This document shows, piece by piece, positions 24,697 through 37,872 of a stretch of DNA of 64,000 bases (position 1 is its first letter; each line of letters opens with the position of its first letter). The stretch comes from Durio zibethinus (taxonomy: Eukaryota; Streptophyta; Magnoliopsida; Malvales; Malvaceae). The notes beneath the pieces were generated by a model. That model ran no database searches. It worked only from the letters and a program-made list of their open reading frames with translations, and was not told the DNA's origin. Location of the stretch: the NCBI RefSeq assembly GCF_002303985.1, contig NW_019167937.1, positions 20,532,995 through 20,596,994 on the forward strand. The letters run 5' to 3'. Made by a program: the position numbers and the translations under genes.

Positions 24697-25477
24697 GGTA
24701 GGTGGGTTTAGGCACATCTTCATATTTCTACATGCCAATGCCATTTTTATGGCTTGTAAATTCATACAATGGTCCCTTAAGCCTTGACGTGAAGTTTCAT
24801 GGCAAGACGACTCGTTTTCTATTTTTCATGATTTTCAAAACTTTTTGCAATTCGAGATTTTTTAAAATTTTTTCGAAAGGTGCTTTGGCCCCACACTTAA
24901 TAGACGTGATCCCTGTATTCTTGTTGGCATGCATAAAAAAATTCTGCTAAAAACTCGAAGTGTACAAGATTTTGTGACCATTTGAAAAAAGTGTCCCCAT
25001 TTTAGACACTTTAATGGCAACTGGCAGCAAACTTGTAAAATCTCAAATGCTCTTTAAGGGGGTGTGAGTTCTCGAGGTTTGATGAGGGATAAGGAGCTAA
25101 TATAAGGGCCAAGTACCAGCACCCATCGCACATCATGTGCGCACACCACCCCTGGCCCCCCCGATCGTCGGAACCCCAATGTCGCCAGTCAGGTTCTCCG
25201 ATGATGCTCCGGCGATGGTGCCTTGGTGAAGAAAAATACGGCACCAGCACATGCCCGAGCCGGCCAGAGGGGCGGGTTGCACAAGTCAGGGATCGACCGA
25301 GTCTCCCTCTGCATGCTGCCAATCCTGCTGCTGCAACCCTTGGTCCGGTCCAATCTTAGACTGGGAATGAACTCCATATGCCTAAGCCAACCGACGAAAT
25401 GAGCGGGTGGGCGGGCAGGTAGGCAGGCACTTCGCCGGCCAGAGAGACGGGATGCGCAAGCCTTGTATCGATATGGT
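24697..25477 (+). repeat. Satellite monomer with ~110-bp deletion (781 bp)
   Basis: The inverted repeat is cut in its spacer: CATGCCCGAGCC joins directly to GGCCAGAGGGGCGGG in block A. The breakpoint lies in AGCC (25258-25261), common to both parental sites. The right arm of the inverted repeat and the minisatellite are lost. Confidence 0.9.
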
Positions 25478-27265
25478 GGTAGGTGGGTTTAGGTACATCT
25501 TCATATTTCTACGTGCCAATGCCATTTTTATGGCTTGTAAATTCATACAATGGTCCCTTAACGCTTCACATGAACTTTCAAGGCAAGACGACTCTTTTTC
25601 TATTTTTCATGATTTTTGAAACTTTTTGCGGTCCGAGATTTTTTAAAATTTTTTCGGAAGGATTTTCGGCCCAAACTTGGTAGATGTGATCCTTGTATTT
25701 TTATTGGCATGCACAAAAACATTCAGCTAAAAACTCGAAGTGTACAGGATTTTGTGACCATTTCAGACACTTTAATGGCTATTGGCAGCAAACCTGTAAA
25801 ATCTCAAATGCTCTTTCAGGGGGTGTGAGTTCTCAGGGTTTGATGAGGGATAGGGGGCCAATATAAGGGCCAAGTAATAGAACCCATCGCACATCATGTG
25901 CGCACACCCCCCAGGCCCCCCCAATCGTCGGAACCCCTATTCCGTCGGTCAGGTTCTCCGGCGATGCTCCGATGATGGTGCCCCGACGAAAAAAAATGCT
26001 GCACCAGCACATGCCTGAGCCCAGCATGTGCTGCCGCAACCCTTTGTCCGGTCCGATCTTAGACTTGGAATGAACTCCGTATGCTTAGGCTGGGAATGAA
26101 CTCCGTATGCCTAAGTCAACCCACGAAACGAGCGTGCGGGCGGTCAGCCAACCAGAGGGGCGGGATACACAAGCAGGGGATCGGCCGGGTCCCCCTCTGT
26201 GTGCTGCCAATCCTGCTACCGCAACCCTTGGTCTGGTCTAATCTTAGACGGGGAATGAACTCCGTATGCCTAAGCCAACCGACGAAATGAACGGGTGGGC
26301 GAGCGGGCGGGCAGTAAGCCGGTCAGAGAGACGGGATGCGCAAGCCGTGGATCGATAGGGTGGTAGGTGGGTTTAGGCACATCTTCATATTTCTGTGTGC
26401 CAATGCCATTTTTATGGCTTGTAAATTCATACAATGGTCCCCTAAGCCTTCACGTGAAGTTTCATGGCAAGATGACTCATTTTCTATTTTGCACGATTTT
26501 TGAAACTTTTTACGGTCTGGGATTTTAAAAAAAAAATTTTTGAAGGATTTTTGGCCCTAAACTTGGTAGACGTGATCCTTGTATTTTTGTTGGCATGTAC
26601 AAAAAAAATTCAGCTAAAAACTCGAAGTGTACAAGATTTTGTGACCATTTGAAAAAAGTGTCCCCATTTCAGACACTTTAATGGCTACTAGCAGCAAACC
26701 AGTAAAATCTCAAATGCTCTTTAAGGGGGTGTGAGTTCTCGAGGTTTGATGAGGGATAGGAGGCCAATATAAGGGACAAGTACCAGCGCCCATCACACAT
26801 CATGTGTGCACACCCCCCGGCCCCCCTGATCGTCGAAACCCCAATGCCGTCGGTCAAGTTCTCCGGCGATGCGCCGACGATGGTGCCCCAACGAAGAAAA
26901 TGCAGCACCAGCACGTGTCCGAGCCCAGGATGTGCTGTCGCAACCCTCGGTCTGATCCGATCTTATACTGGGAATGAACTCCGTATGCTTAGATGGGGAA
27001 TGAACTCCATGTGCCTAAGGCAACCCATGAAACGAGCGTGTGGGCGCTTAGCAGACCAGAGGAGCAGGATGCGCAAGCCGGGGATCGGCTGGGTCCTCCT
27101 CTGCGTGCTGCCGATCCTGCTATTGCAACCCTCAGTCTGGTTCGATCTTAGACTGGGAATGAACTCCATATGCCTAAGCCAACTGACGGAACGAGCGGGC
27201 GGGCGGGCGGGCGGGCACTACGCCGGCCAGAGAAACGGGATGCTCAAGCCATGGATCGATAGGGT
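25478..27265 (+). repeat. Run of two satellite monomers (starts 25478, 26362)
   Basis: Lengths are 884 and 904 bp. The first lost about 17 bp between two copies of CCATTT (kept copy 25758-25763). The second has an expanded A-run replacing the usual T6-A4-T6 motif near 26525, and ends with five GGGC units near 27196. Confidence 0.93.
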
Positions 27266-27794
27266 GGTAGGTGGGTTGAGGGACATCTTCATATTTCTGC
27301 ATGCCAATGCCATTTTTATGGCTTGTAAATTCATACAATGGTCCCTTAAGCCTTCATGTGATGTTTCATGGCAAGACGACTCGTTTTCAATTTTTCACGA
27401 TTTTGGAAACTTTCTGCGGTTCAGGATTTTTTAAAATTTTTTCGGAAGGATTTTTGGCCCCAAACTTGGTAGACGTGATCCTTTTATTTTTGTTGGCATG
27501 CACAAAAAAATTCAGCTAAAAACTCGAAGTGTACAAGATTTTGTGACAATTTGAAAAAAGTGTCCTCATTTCAGACACTTTAATGGCTACTGGCAGCAAA
27601 CCTGTAAAATCTCAAATGCTCTTTAAGAGGGTGTGAGTTCTCGAGGTTTGATGAGGGATAGGGTGCCAATATAAGGGCCAAGTACCAGCACCCATCGCAC
27701 GTCATGTGCGCACACCCCCCGGCCCCCCCGATCATCGGAACCCCAATGCAGCCAGCTAGAGAGACGGGATGCGCAAGCCGTGGATCAATAAGGT
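27266..27794 (+). repeat. Satellite monomer with ~370-bp deletion (529 bp)
   Basis: The sequence is normal through the C-rich tract and CCCCAATGC (to about 27749). It then joins the very end of block B (AGCCAGCTAGAGAGACGGG). The inverted repeat, block A and most of block B are absent. Confidence 0.92.
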
Positions 27795-29537
27795 GGTAGG
27801 TGGGTTTAGGCACATCTTCATATTTCTGCGTGCCAATGCCATTTTTATGGCTTGTAAACTCATACAATGGTCCTTTAAGCCTTCATATGAAGTTTCATGG
27901 CAAGACGACTCGTTCTCTATTTTTCACGATTTTTGAAACCTTTTACGGTTCGGAAGGAGTTTTTGCCCCAAACTTGGTAGACATGATCCTTGTATTTTTG
28001 TTGGCATGCACAAAGAAATTCAGCTAAAAACTCGAAGTGTACAAGATTTTGTGACCATTTGAAAACAGTGTCCCCATTTCAGACACTTTAATGGCTACTG
28101 GCATCAAACCTGTAAAATCTCAAACGCTCTCTAAGGGGGTGTGAGCTCTCGAGGTTTGATGAGGGATAGGGGGCCAATATAAGGGCCAAGTACCAGCACC
28201 CATCGCACATCATTTGCGCACACCCCCCGGCCCCCCCGATCGTCGGAACCCCAATGCCGTCGGTCAGGTTCTCCGATGATGGTACTCCGACGAAGAAAAA
28301 TACGGCACCAGCACTTGCCTGAGCCCAGCGTATGCTAACACAACCCTCGATCCAGTCTGATCTTAGACTGGGAATGAACTCCGTATGCCTAAGTCAACCC
28401 ACAAAACAAGCCTGCGGACGCTCAGCCGGCCAGAAGGGCGGAATGCGCAAGCCGAGGATCAGCTGGGTCCCTCTCTGCACGTTACCGATCCTACTATCGT
28501 AGCCCTCGGTCTGATCTGATCTTAGACTGGGAATGAACTCCGTATGCCAAAGCAAACCGACAAAACGAGCGGGTGGGCGGGCAGGTGGGCACTACGTCGG
28601 CCAGAGAGATGGGATACGTAAGTCGTGGATCCATAGGGTGGTAGGTGGGAATAGGCACATCTTCATATTTTTATGTGCCAATGACATTTTTATGGCTTTT
28701 AAATTCATACAATGGTCCGTTAAGCCTTGACGTGAAGTTTCATGGCAAGATGACTCGTTTTCTATTTTTCACGATTTTCGAAACATTTTACGATTCTGGA
28801 TTTTTTAAAATTTTTTTGGAAGGAGTTCTGGCCCCAAACTTGGTAGACGTGATCCTTGTATTTTTGCTAGCATGCACAAAAAAATTAAGCTAAAAACTCG
28901 ATGTGTACAAGATTTTGTGACCATTTGAAAAAAGTGTCCCCATTTCAGATACTTTAATAGCTACTGGCAGCAAACCTATAAAATCTCAAATGCTCTTTAA
29001 GGGGGTGTGAGTTTTCAAGGTTTGATGAGGGATAGGGGGCCAATATAAGGGCCGAGTACCAGCACCCATCGCACATCATGTGCGCACAACCCCCCGGCCC
29101 CCCCGATCACCGAAACCCCAATGTCGTCGGTCAGGTTCTCCGACGATGCTCCAGTGATGGTGCCCTGCCGAAGAAAAATGTGGCACCAGCACATGCCTGA
29201 GCCCAGCATGTGCTGCCGTAACCTCGGTCTGATTCGATCTTAGACTGGGAATGAACTTCGTATGCTTAGACTGGGAATGAACTTCGTATGCCTAAGTCAA
29301 CCCACGAAACGAGTGTGCGGGCGCTCAGCCGGCCAGAGGGGTGGGATGCGCAAGCTGGGGATCCACCGGGTCCAACTCTGCGTGTTGCCGATTTTGCTAT
29401 CGTAACCCTCGGTCTAGTCCAATCTTAGACTGGGAATGAACTCCGTATGCCTAAGCCAACCGATAAAACGAACGGGCGGGCGGGCGGGCACATGCCGACC
29501 AGAGAGACGGGATGCGTAAGTCGTGGATCGATAGGGT
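27795..29537 (+). repeat. Run of two satellite monomers (starts 27795, 28640)
   Basis: Lengths are 845 and 898 bp. The first lost the T6-A4-T6 part of the T-tract block by a clean deletion between two copies of TTCGG (kept copy 27949-27953). Confidence 0.93.
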
Positions 29538-30325
29538 GGTAGGTGGGTTTAGGCACATCTTCATATTTCTGCATGCCAGTGCCATTGTTATGGCCTGTAA
29601 ATTCATACAATGGTCCGTTAAGCCTTCTCGTGAAGTTTCATGGCAAGACAACTCGTTTTTTATTTTTCATGATTTTTGAAACTTTTTTCGGTTCGGGATT
29701 TTTTTTAAAAAGTTTTTGGATGGAGTTTTGGCCCCAAACTTGGTAAGTGTGATCCTTGTATTTTTGTTGGAGTGCACAAAAAAATTCAGCTAAAAACTCG
29801 AAGTGTACAAGATTTTGTGACCATTTGAAAAAAGTGTCCCCATTTCAGACACTTTAATGGCTACTGGCAGCAAACCTGTAAAATCTCAAATGCTCTTTAA
29901 GGGGGTGTGAGTTCTTGACGTTTGATGAGGGATAGGGGGCCAATATAAGGGCCAAGTACCAGCACCCATCACACATCATGCGCGTACACCCCCTGACCCC
30001 CCGATCGTCGAAATCCCAATACCGCCGGTCAAGTTCTCCGGCGATGCTCCGACGATGGTGCCCCGATGAAGAGAAATACGGCACCAGCTGTTGGGGTACC
30101 ATCATATTGGCCCCCCTACGTGCTGTCGAGGCACCAGTCGGGGATCAGCCAGGTCCCCCTCTACGTGCTGTCGATCCTGCTACCGTAACCCTCGGTCTAG
30201 TCCGATCTTAGACTGGGAATGAACTCCATATGCCTAAGCCAACCGACGAAACGAGCGTGCGGGCGGGCAGGCGGGCTCTACATTGGCCAGAGAGACGGGA
30301 TGTGCAAGCCGTGGATCGATAGGGT
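29538..30325 (+). repeat. Satellite monomer with complex replacement (788 bp)
   Basis: Normal sequence runs to GGCACCAG (30080-30087). A 42-bp patch follows, then a second GGCACCAG (30130-30137), then the end of block A (TCGGGGATCAGCC). The inverted repeat and most of block A are replaced by the patch. Confidence 0.9.
30088..30129. other. 42-bp patch containing inverted satellite sequence, flanked by GGCACCAG
   Basis: Part of the patch, ATATTGGCCCCCCT at 30104-30117, is the reverse complement of the satellite's own AGGGGGCCAATAT word with one extra base. The end, TACGTGCTGTCGA, copies a forward-oriented stretch found about 50 bp downstream. The patch lies between two 8-bp direct repeats. No transposon ends were recognised; a repair product with a strand switch is the simpler reading. 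Confidence 0.75.
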
Positions 30326-33017
30326 GGTAGGTGGGTTTAGGCACATCTTCATATTTCTTCGTGCCAATGCCATGTTTATGGCTTGTAAATTCATACAATG
30401 GTCCCTTAAGCCTTCACGTGAAGTTTCGTGGCAAGATGATTCGTTTTCTATTTTTCACGATTTTTGAAACTTTTTATGGTTAAGGATTTTTTAAAATTTT
30501 TTCGAAAGGAGTTTTGGTCCCAAACTTGGTAGACGTGATCCTCGTATTTTTGTTGGCATGCACAAAAAACATTAGCTAAAAACTTAAAGTGTAGAAGATT
30601 TTGTGAACATTTGAAAAAAGTGTCCCCATTTTAGACACTTTAATGGCTACTGGCAGCAAACCTGTAAAATCTCAAATACTCTGTAAGAGGGTGTGAGTTC
30701 TCGAGGTTTGATGAGGGATAGGGGGCCAATATAAGGGCCAAGTACCAGCACCCATCGCACATCATGGGGGCATACCCCCGGCCCCCCCGATCGTCGGAAC
30801 CCCAATACTGCCAGTCAGGTTCTCCGGCGATGCTCCGGCGATGGTGCCTGGGGGAAGAAATATGTGGCACCAACACATGCTCGAGCCCAGCATGTGATGC
30901 CGCAACCCTCGGTCTGGTCCGATCTTAGACTGGGAATGAACTCCGTATGCTTAGACTGGGAATGAACTCCGTATGCCTAAGTCAACCCACGAATCAAGCT
31001 TGTGGGCGTTCAACCGGCCAGAGAGGCGGGATGCACAAGTAGGGGATCGACCGGGTCCCCCTCTGCTTGCTGCCAATCCTGCTGCCGCAACCCTTGGTCC
31101 GGTCCAATCTTAGACTGGGAATGAACTCCGTATGCCTAAGCCAACAGACAAAACGAGCGGGCGGGTGGGCACTACGCCGGCCAAAGAGACGGGATGCGCA
31201 AGCTGTGGATCGATAGTGTGGTAGGTGGGTTTAGGCACATCTTCATATTTCTGAGTGCCAATGCCATTTTTATGGCTTGTAAATTCATACAATGGTCCCT
31301 TAAGCCTTCACCTGAAGTTTCATGGCAAGACGACTCGTTTTCTATTTTTCTTGATTTTTGAAACTTTTTACGGTTTGAGATTTTTTAAAATTTTTTAGGC
31401 AAGAGTTTTGGCCCCAAACTTGGTAGACGTGATCCTTGTATTTTTTTTGGCATGCACAAAAAAATTCAGCTAAAAACTCAAAGTGTACAAGTTTTTGTGA
31501 CCATTTGAAAAAAGTGTCCCCATTTCAGACACTTTAATGGCTACTGGCAGCAAACTTGTACAATCTCAAATGCTCTTTAAGGGGTAGTGAGTTCTCAAGG
31601 TTTGATGTGGGATAGCGGGTCAATATAAGGGCCATGTACCAGCACCCATCGCACATCATGTGTGCACAACCCCTGCCGGCCCCCCCGATCGCCGAAAACC
31701 CAATGCCGCCGGTCAGGTTCTCCGACGATGCTCTAGCGATGGTGCCCCGGTGAAGAAAAATGCGACACCAGTACATGCCCTAGCCTAGCATGTCCTACCG
31801 CAACCCTCAGTCCAGTCTAAACTTAGACTGGGAATGAACCCCGTATGCTTAGACTGGGAATGAGCTCGTATGCCTAAGTCAACCCACGAAACGAGCATGC
31901 AGGTGCCCAGCCGGCCAGAGGGGTGGGATGCGCAAGCCGGGGATCAGCCGGGTCCCTCTCTACGTGCTGCTGATCCTGCTGCCATAACCCTCATTCCTGT
32001 CTGATCTTAGACTAGGAATGAACTCCGTATGCCTAAGCCAACCAACGAAATGAGCGGGCAGGCGGGCACTACGCCGGTCGAAGAAACGAGATGCGCAAGC
32101 CGTGGATCGATAGGGTGGTAGGTGGGTTTAGACACATCTTCATATTTCTACGTGCCAATGCTATTTTTATGGCTTGTAAATTCATACAATGGTCCCTTCA
32201 GCCTTTACGTGAAGTTTCATGGCCAGACGACTCGTTTTCTATTTTTGACGATTTTAGAAACTTTTTACGGTTCTGGATTTTTTAAAATTTTTTCAGGAGA
32301 AGTTTTGGCCCCAAACTTGGTAGACGTGATCCTTGTATTTTTGTTGGCATGCACAAAAAAATTCAGCAAAAAACTCGAAGTGTACAAGATTTTGTGACCA
32401 TTTGAAAAAAGTGTCCCCATTTTAAACACTTTAATGGCTACTGGCAACAAACCTGTAAAATCTGAAATGCTCTTTAAGGGGGTGAGAGTTCTCGAGGTTT
32501 GTGAGGGATAGGGGGCCAATATAAGGGCCAAGTACCAGCACCCATCGCATATAATGTGTGTACACCCCCGGCCCCCCTGATCGTCGAAACCCCAATGCCG
32601 CCGATCAGGTTCTCCGGGGATGCTCCATTGATGGTGCCCTGCCGAAGAAAAATGCGACACCAGCACATACCCGAGCCTAGCATGTGGTGCCGCAACCCTC
32701 GGTCTGATTCGATCTTAGACTGGGAATGAACTTCGTATGCTTAGACTGGGAATGAACTCCATATGCCTAAGTCAACCAACGAAATGAGCGTGCGGGCACT
32801 CAGCCAGCCAGAGGGGCGGGATGCGTAAGCCGGGGATCGACCGGGTCCCCCTCTGCGTGTTACCGATCTTGCTGCCACAACCCTAGGTCCGGTCTGATCT
32901 TAGACTGGGAATGAACTCCGTATGCCTAAGCCAACTGATGAAACGAGCGGGCGGGCGGGCGGGCGGGCACTACGCCGACCAGAGAGACGGAATGCGCAAG
33001 CCATGGATCGATAGGGT
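30326..33017 (+). repeat. Run of three satellite monomers (starts 30326, 31220, 32117)
   Basis: Lengths are 894, 897 and 901 bp, with all standard elements. The last ends with five uninterrupted GGGC units. Confidence 0.95.
32949..32968 (+). repeat. GGGC microsatellite, five units; G-quadruplex-type motif
   Basis: Five GGGC units lie in a row in block B. Four G3 runs with one-base loops meet the standard G-quadruplex pattern. Copy number varies among monomers: five near 27196 and 50035, one at 14472. Confidence 0.85.
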
Positions 33018-33564
33018 GGTAGGTGGGTTTAGGAACATCTTCATATTTCTGCATGCCAATGCCATTTTTATGGCATGTAAATTCATACAATGGTCCCTTA
33101 AGCCTTCACGTGAAGTTTCATGGCAAGACGACTCGTTTTCTATTTTTCACGATTTTCAAAACTTTTTACGGTTCAAGATTTTTTAAAATTTTTTCGGAAG
33201 GAGTTTTGGCCCAAAACTTGGTAGACGTGATCCTTGTATTTTTGTTGGCATGCACAAAAAAATTCAGCTAAAAAATCGAAGTGTACAAGATTTTGTGACC
33301 ATTTGAAAAAAGTGTCCCCATTTCAGACACTTTAATGGCTACTGGCAGCAAACCTTTAAAATCTCAAATGCTGTTTAAAGGGGATCGACCGGTTCCCCCT
33401 CTGCGTGCTGCCAATCCTGCTACTGCAACCCTTGGTCCTGTTTGGTCTTAGACTGGAATGAACTTCGTATGCCTAAGCCAAGCGAAGAAACGAGTGGGCG
33501 GGCTGGCGGGTGGGCACTACGTCGGCCAAAGAGACGGGATGCGCAAGTCGTGGATCGATAGGGT
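33018..33564 (+). repeat. Satellite monomer with ~350-bp deletion (547 bp)
   Basis: The AT-rich half is intact to CTGTTTAAAGGGG. It then continues in the A-B linker (GGGGATCGACCGGTTCC). The breakpoint is in GGGG (33380-33383), shared by both sites. The CCAATATAAGG element, C-rich tract, inverted repeat and most of block A are lost; block B remains. Confidence 0.92.
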
Positions 33565-35061
33565 GGTAGGTGGGTTTAGGTACATCTTCATATTTCTGTG
33601 TGCCTATGCCATTTTTATGGCTTGTAAATTCATACAATGGTCCTTTAAGCCTTCACGTGAAGTTTCATGGCACAATTACTCGTTTTATATTTTTCACGAT
33701 TTTTAAAACTTTTTGTGGTTCGAGATTTTTTAAAATTTTAAAAAAAGGTGTTTTGGCCCCAAACTTGGTAAACGTCATCCTTTTATTTTTGTTGGCATGC
33801 ACAAAAAACATCAGCTAAAAACTCGAAGTGTACAAGATTTTGTGACCATTTGAAAAAAGTGTCCCCATTTCTGACATTTTAATGGCTACTGGCAGCAAGC
33901 CTATAAAATCTCAAATGCTGTTTAAAGGGGTGTGAGTTCTCGAGGTTTGATGAGGGATAGGGGACCAATATAAGGGCCAAGTACCAACACCCAACGCACA
34001 TCATGTGCGCAAACCCTCCCCGGCCCCCCCAATCGCCTGAACCCCAATGCCGTGGGTCAGGTTCGCCGGCGATGATCCGACGATGGTGCCCTGACGAAGA
34101 AAAACGCGGCACCAGCACATGCTCAAGCCCAGCATGTGCTGTCGCAACCCTCGGTCCGGTCCAGTCTTAGACCGGCAATGAACTCCGTATGCTTAGACTG
34201 GGAATGAACTCTGTATGCCTAAGTCAACCCACGAAATGAGCGTACGGGCGCTCAGCCAGCCAAAAGGGCGGGATGGGCAAGCTGGGGATCGATCGGGTCC
34301 CCCTCCACGTGCTACTGATCCTGCTGCTGCAACCCTTGGTCTGGTCTGATGTTAGACTGGGAATGAACTCCGTTTGCCTAAGCCAACCAATGAAACGAGC
34401 GGGAGGGCGTGCGGGCACTACGCCGGCCACAGAGACGGGATGCGCAAGCCGTGGATCGATAGGGTGGTTGGTGGGTTTAGGCACATCTTCATATTTCTGC
34501 ATGCCAATGCCATTTTTATGGCTTGTAAATTCATACAATGGTCCCTTCAGCCTTCACGTGAAGTTTCATGGCAAGATGACTCATGTTCTATTTTTCATGA
34601 TTTTTGAAACTTTTTGCGGTCTGAGATTTTTTAAAATTTTTTCAGAAGGAGTTTTGGCCCCATACTTGGTACACGTGATTCTTGTATTTTTGTTGGCATG
34701 TAGAAAAAACTTCAGCTAAAAACTTGAAGTGTACAAGATTTTGTGACCATTTGAAAGAAATGTCCCCATTTCAGACACTTTAATGGCTACTGGCAGCAAA
34801 CCTGTAAAATCTGAAATGCTTTTTAAGGGGGTGTGAGTTCTCAAGGTTTGATGAGGGATAGGGGGCCAATATAAGGGCCAAATATCAGCACCCATCGTGC
34901 ATCATTTGCGCACACCCCCCGGCCCCCTGATCGTCAAAACCTCAATGTCACCGATCAAGTTCTCCGGCGATGCTCCGACGATGGTGCCCCGACGAAGACA
35001 AATGCACACCAGCACATGCCCGAGCCTTGCATGTGTTACCCAACCCTCGGTCCAGCCCAAT

Positions 35062-35139
35062 CTTAGACTGGGAATGAACTCCGTATGCTTAGACTCGGAA
35101 TGAACTCCGTATGCTTAGACTGGGAATGAACTCCGTATG
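35062..35139 (+). repeat. 26-bp minisatellite, three tandem copies
   Basis: Copies start at 35062, 35088 and 35114. The middle copy has the private change GACTCGG. The extra copy explains the 925-bp monomer length. Confidence 0.93.
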
Positions 35140-37796
35140 CCTAAGTCAACCCATGAAACGAGCATGTGGGCGCTCAGCCGGCCGAGGGACAAGATGCGCA
35201 AGTTAGGGATCGGCCGGGTCCCCTTCTGCGTGCTGCCGATCTTACTACCACAACCCTTAGTCCGGTCTAATCTTATACTGGGACTGAACTCCGTATGCCA
35301 AAGCCAACCGACGAAACGAACGGGCGGGCGGGCAGGCGGGCACTATGCCGACCAGAGAAACGGGATGCGCAAGCCGTGGATCAATAGGGTGGTAGGTGGG
35401 TTTAGGCACATCTTCATATTTCTGCATGTCAATGCCATTTTTATGGCTTGTAAATTCATACAGTGGTCCCTTAAGCCTTCATGTGAAGTTTCATGGCAAG
35501 ACGACTCGTTTTCTATTTTTCATGATTTTAGAAAATTTTTACGGTTCGGGATTTTTCAAAATTTGTTTGGAAGGTGTTTTGGCCCCAAACTTGGTAGACG
35601 TGATCCTTGTATTTTTATTGGCTTGCACAAAAAAATTTAGCTAAAAACTGGAACTGTACAAGATTTTGTAACCATTTAAAAAAAGTATCCCCATTCCAGA
35701 CACTTTAGTGGCTACTGGCAGCAAACCTGTAAAATCTCAAATGCTCTTTAAAGGGGTGTGAGTTCCCGGGTTTGATGAGGGATAGGGGGCCAATATAAGG
35801 GACAAGTACCAGAACCCATCGCACATCATGTGCGCACACCCCCTGGCCCCCCGATCGTCGAAATCCCAATGCCGCCTGTCAAGTTCTCCGGCGATGCTCC
35901 GACGATGGTGCCCTGACAAAGAAAAATGCGGCACCAGCACATGCCCGAGCTGCGCATGTGCTGCCACAACCCTCGGTCTGGTCCGATCTTAGACTGGGAA
36001 TGAACTCCGTATGCTTAGACTGGAATGAACTCCGTATGCCTAAGTCAACCCACGAAGCAAGCGTGCGGGCGCTTAGCCGGCCAGAGGGGCAGGATGCTCA
36101 AGCAGAGGATTGGTCGGGTCCCCCTCTGCGTGCTATCGATCCTGCTCCCACAACCCTCAGTCCGATCCGATCTTAGACTAGGAATGAACTCCGTATGCCT
36201 AAGCCAACCGATGAAACGAGCGAGCGGGCGGGCGGGCGGGCACTACGCCGTCCAGAGAGACGTGATGCACAAGCCGTGGATCGATAGGGTGGTCGGTGGG
36301 TTTAGGCACATCTTCATATTTCTGTGTGCCAATGCCATTTCTATGGCTTGTAAATTCATACAATGGTCCATTAAGCCTTCACATGAAGTTTTATGGCAAG
36401 ACCTCTCGTTTTCTATTTTTCATGATTTTTGAAACTTTTTACGGTTCGGGATTTTTTAAAATTTTTTCGAAAGGATTTTTTTCCCCAATCTTGGTAGACG
36501 TGATACTTGTATTTTTGTTGGCATGCACAAAAATATTCAGCTAAAAACTCGAAGTGTACAAGATTTTGTGACCGTTTGAAAAAAGTGTCCCCATTTGAGA
36601 CACTTTAATGGCTACTGGCAGCAAACCTGCAAAATCTCAAATGCTCTTTAAGGGGGTGTGAGTTCTCGAGGTTTGATGAGGGATAGAGGGCCAATATAAG
36701 GGCCAAGTACCAGCACCCATCGCACATCATGTGCACACACCCCCACGGCCCCCCCGATCGTCGGAACCCCAATGCCGTCGGTCAGGTTCTCCGACAATGC
36801 TCCGGCGATGGTGCCCCGGTGAAGAAAAATACGGCACCAGAACATGCCCGAGCCCAGCATGTGCTACCGCAACCCTCGGTCCGGTCTGATCTTAGACTGG
36901 GAATGAACTCCATATGCTTAGACTAGGAATGAACTCCGTATGAATAACTCAACCCACGAAATGAGTGTGCGGGCGTTCAGTCGCCCAGAGGGGCGGAATG
37001 CGCAAGCGAGGATCGACCGGGACCCCCTCAGCGTGCTGCCGATCTTGTTGCTGCAACCCTTCATCCGATCTGATCTTAGACTGGGAATGAACTCTGTATG
37101 CGTAAGCCAACCGATGAAACGAGCGGCCGGGCTGGCGGGCGGGCAATACGTCGGCCAGATAGACGGTATGCGCAAGCCATGGATTGATAGGGTGGTAGGT
37201 GGGTTTAGGCACATCTTCATATTTCAGCATGCCAATGGCATTTTTATGGCTTGTAAATTCATACAATGGTCCCTTAAGCCTTCACTTGAAGTTTCATGGC
37301 AAGATGACTCGTTTTTTATTTTTCTCGATTTTTAAAACTTTTTGGGGTTCAGGATTTTTTAAAATTTTTTCGAAAGGAGTTTTGGCCCCAAACTTGGTAG
37401 ACGTGATCCTTGTATTTTTGTTGGCATGCACAAAAACATTCAGCTAAAAACTCGAAGTGTACAACATTTTGTGACCATTTGAAAAAAGTGTCCCCATTTT
37501 AGACACTTTAATGGCTAGTGGCAGCAAAACTGTAAAATCTCAAATGATTTTTAAGGGGGTGTGAGTTCTCGAGGTTTGATTAGGGATAGGGGGCCAATAT
37601 AAGGACCAAGTACCAGCACCCATCACACATCATGTGCGCACACCCCCCCGCCCGGCCCCTTCGATCACCGGAACCCTAATGCCATCGGTCAGGTTCTACG
37701 GCGATGCTCCGGCGATGGTGTCGGACGAAGAAAAATGCGGCACCAGCACATGCCCGAGCCCAGCATGTGCTACCGCAACCCTCAGTCTGATCTGAT

Positions 37797-37872
37797 CTTA
37801 GACTGGGAATGAACTCCGTATGCTTAGACTGGAATGAACTCCGTATGCCTAGACTGGAATGAACTCCGTATG
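37797..37872 (+). repeat. 26-bp minisatellite, three copies, two shortened by 1 bp
   Basis: Copies start at 37797, 37823 and 37848. The second and third share loss of one G (GACTGGAATG), which suggests that the third copy was made from the second. Confidence 0.92.

Noticed and set aside
30080..30137. GGCACCAG direct repeats as a transposon target-site duplication
   Set aside because: The enclosed 42 bp is too short, has no terminal inverted repeats, and is largely made of satellite pieces in inverted and forward orientation. GGCACCAG is itself a normal satellite word.
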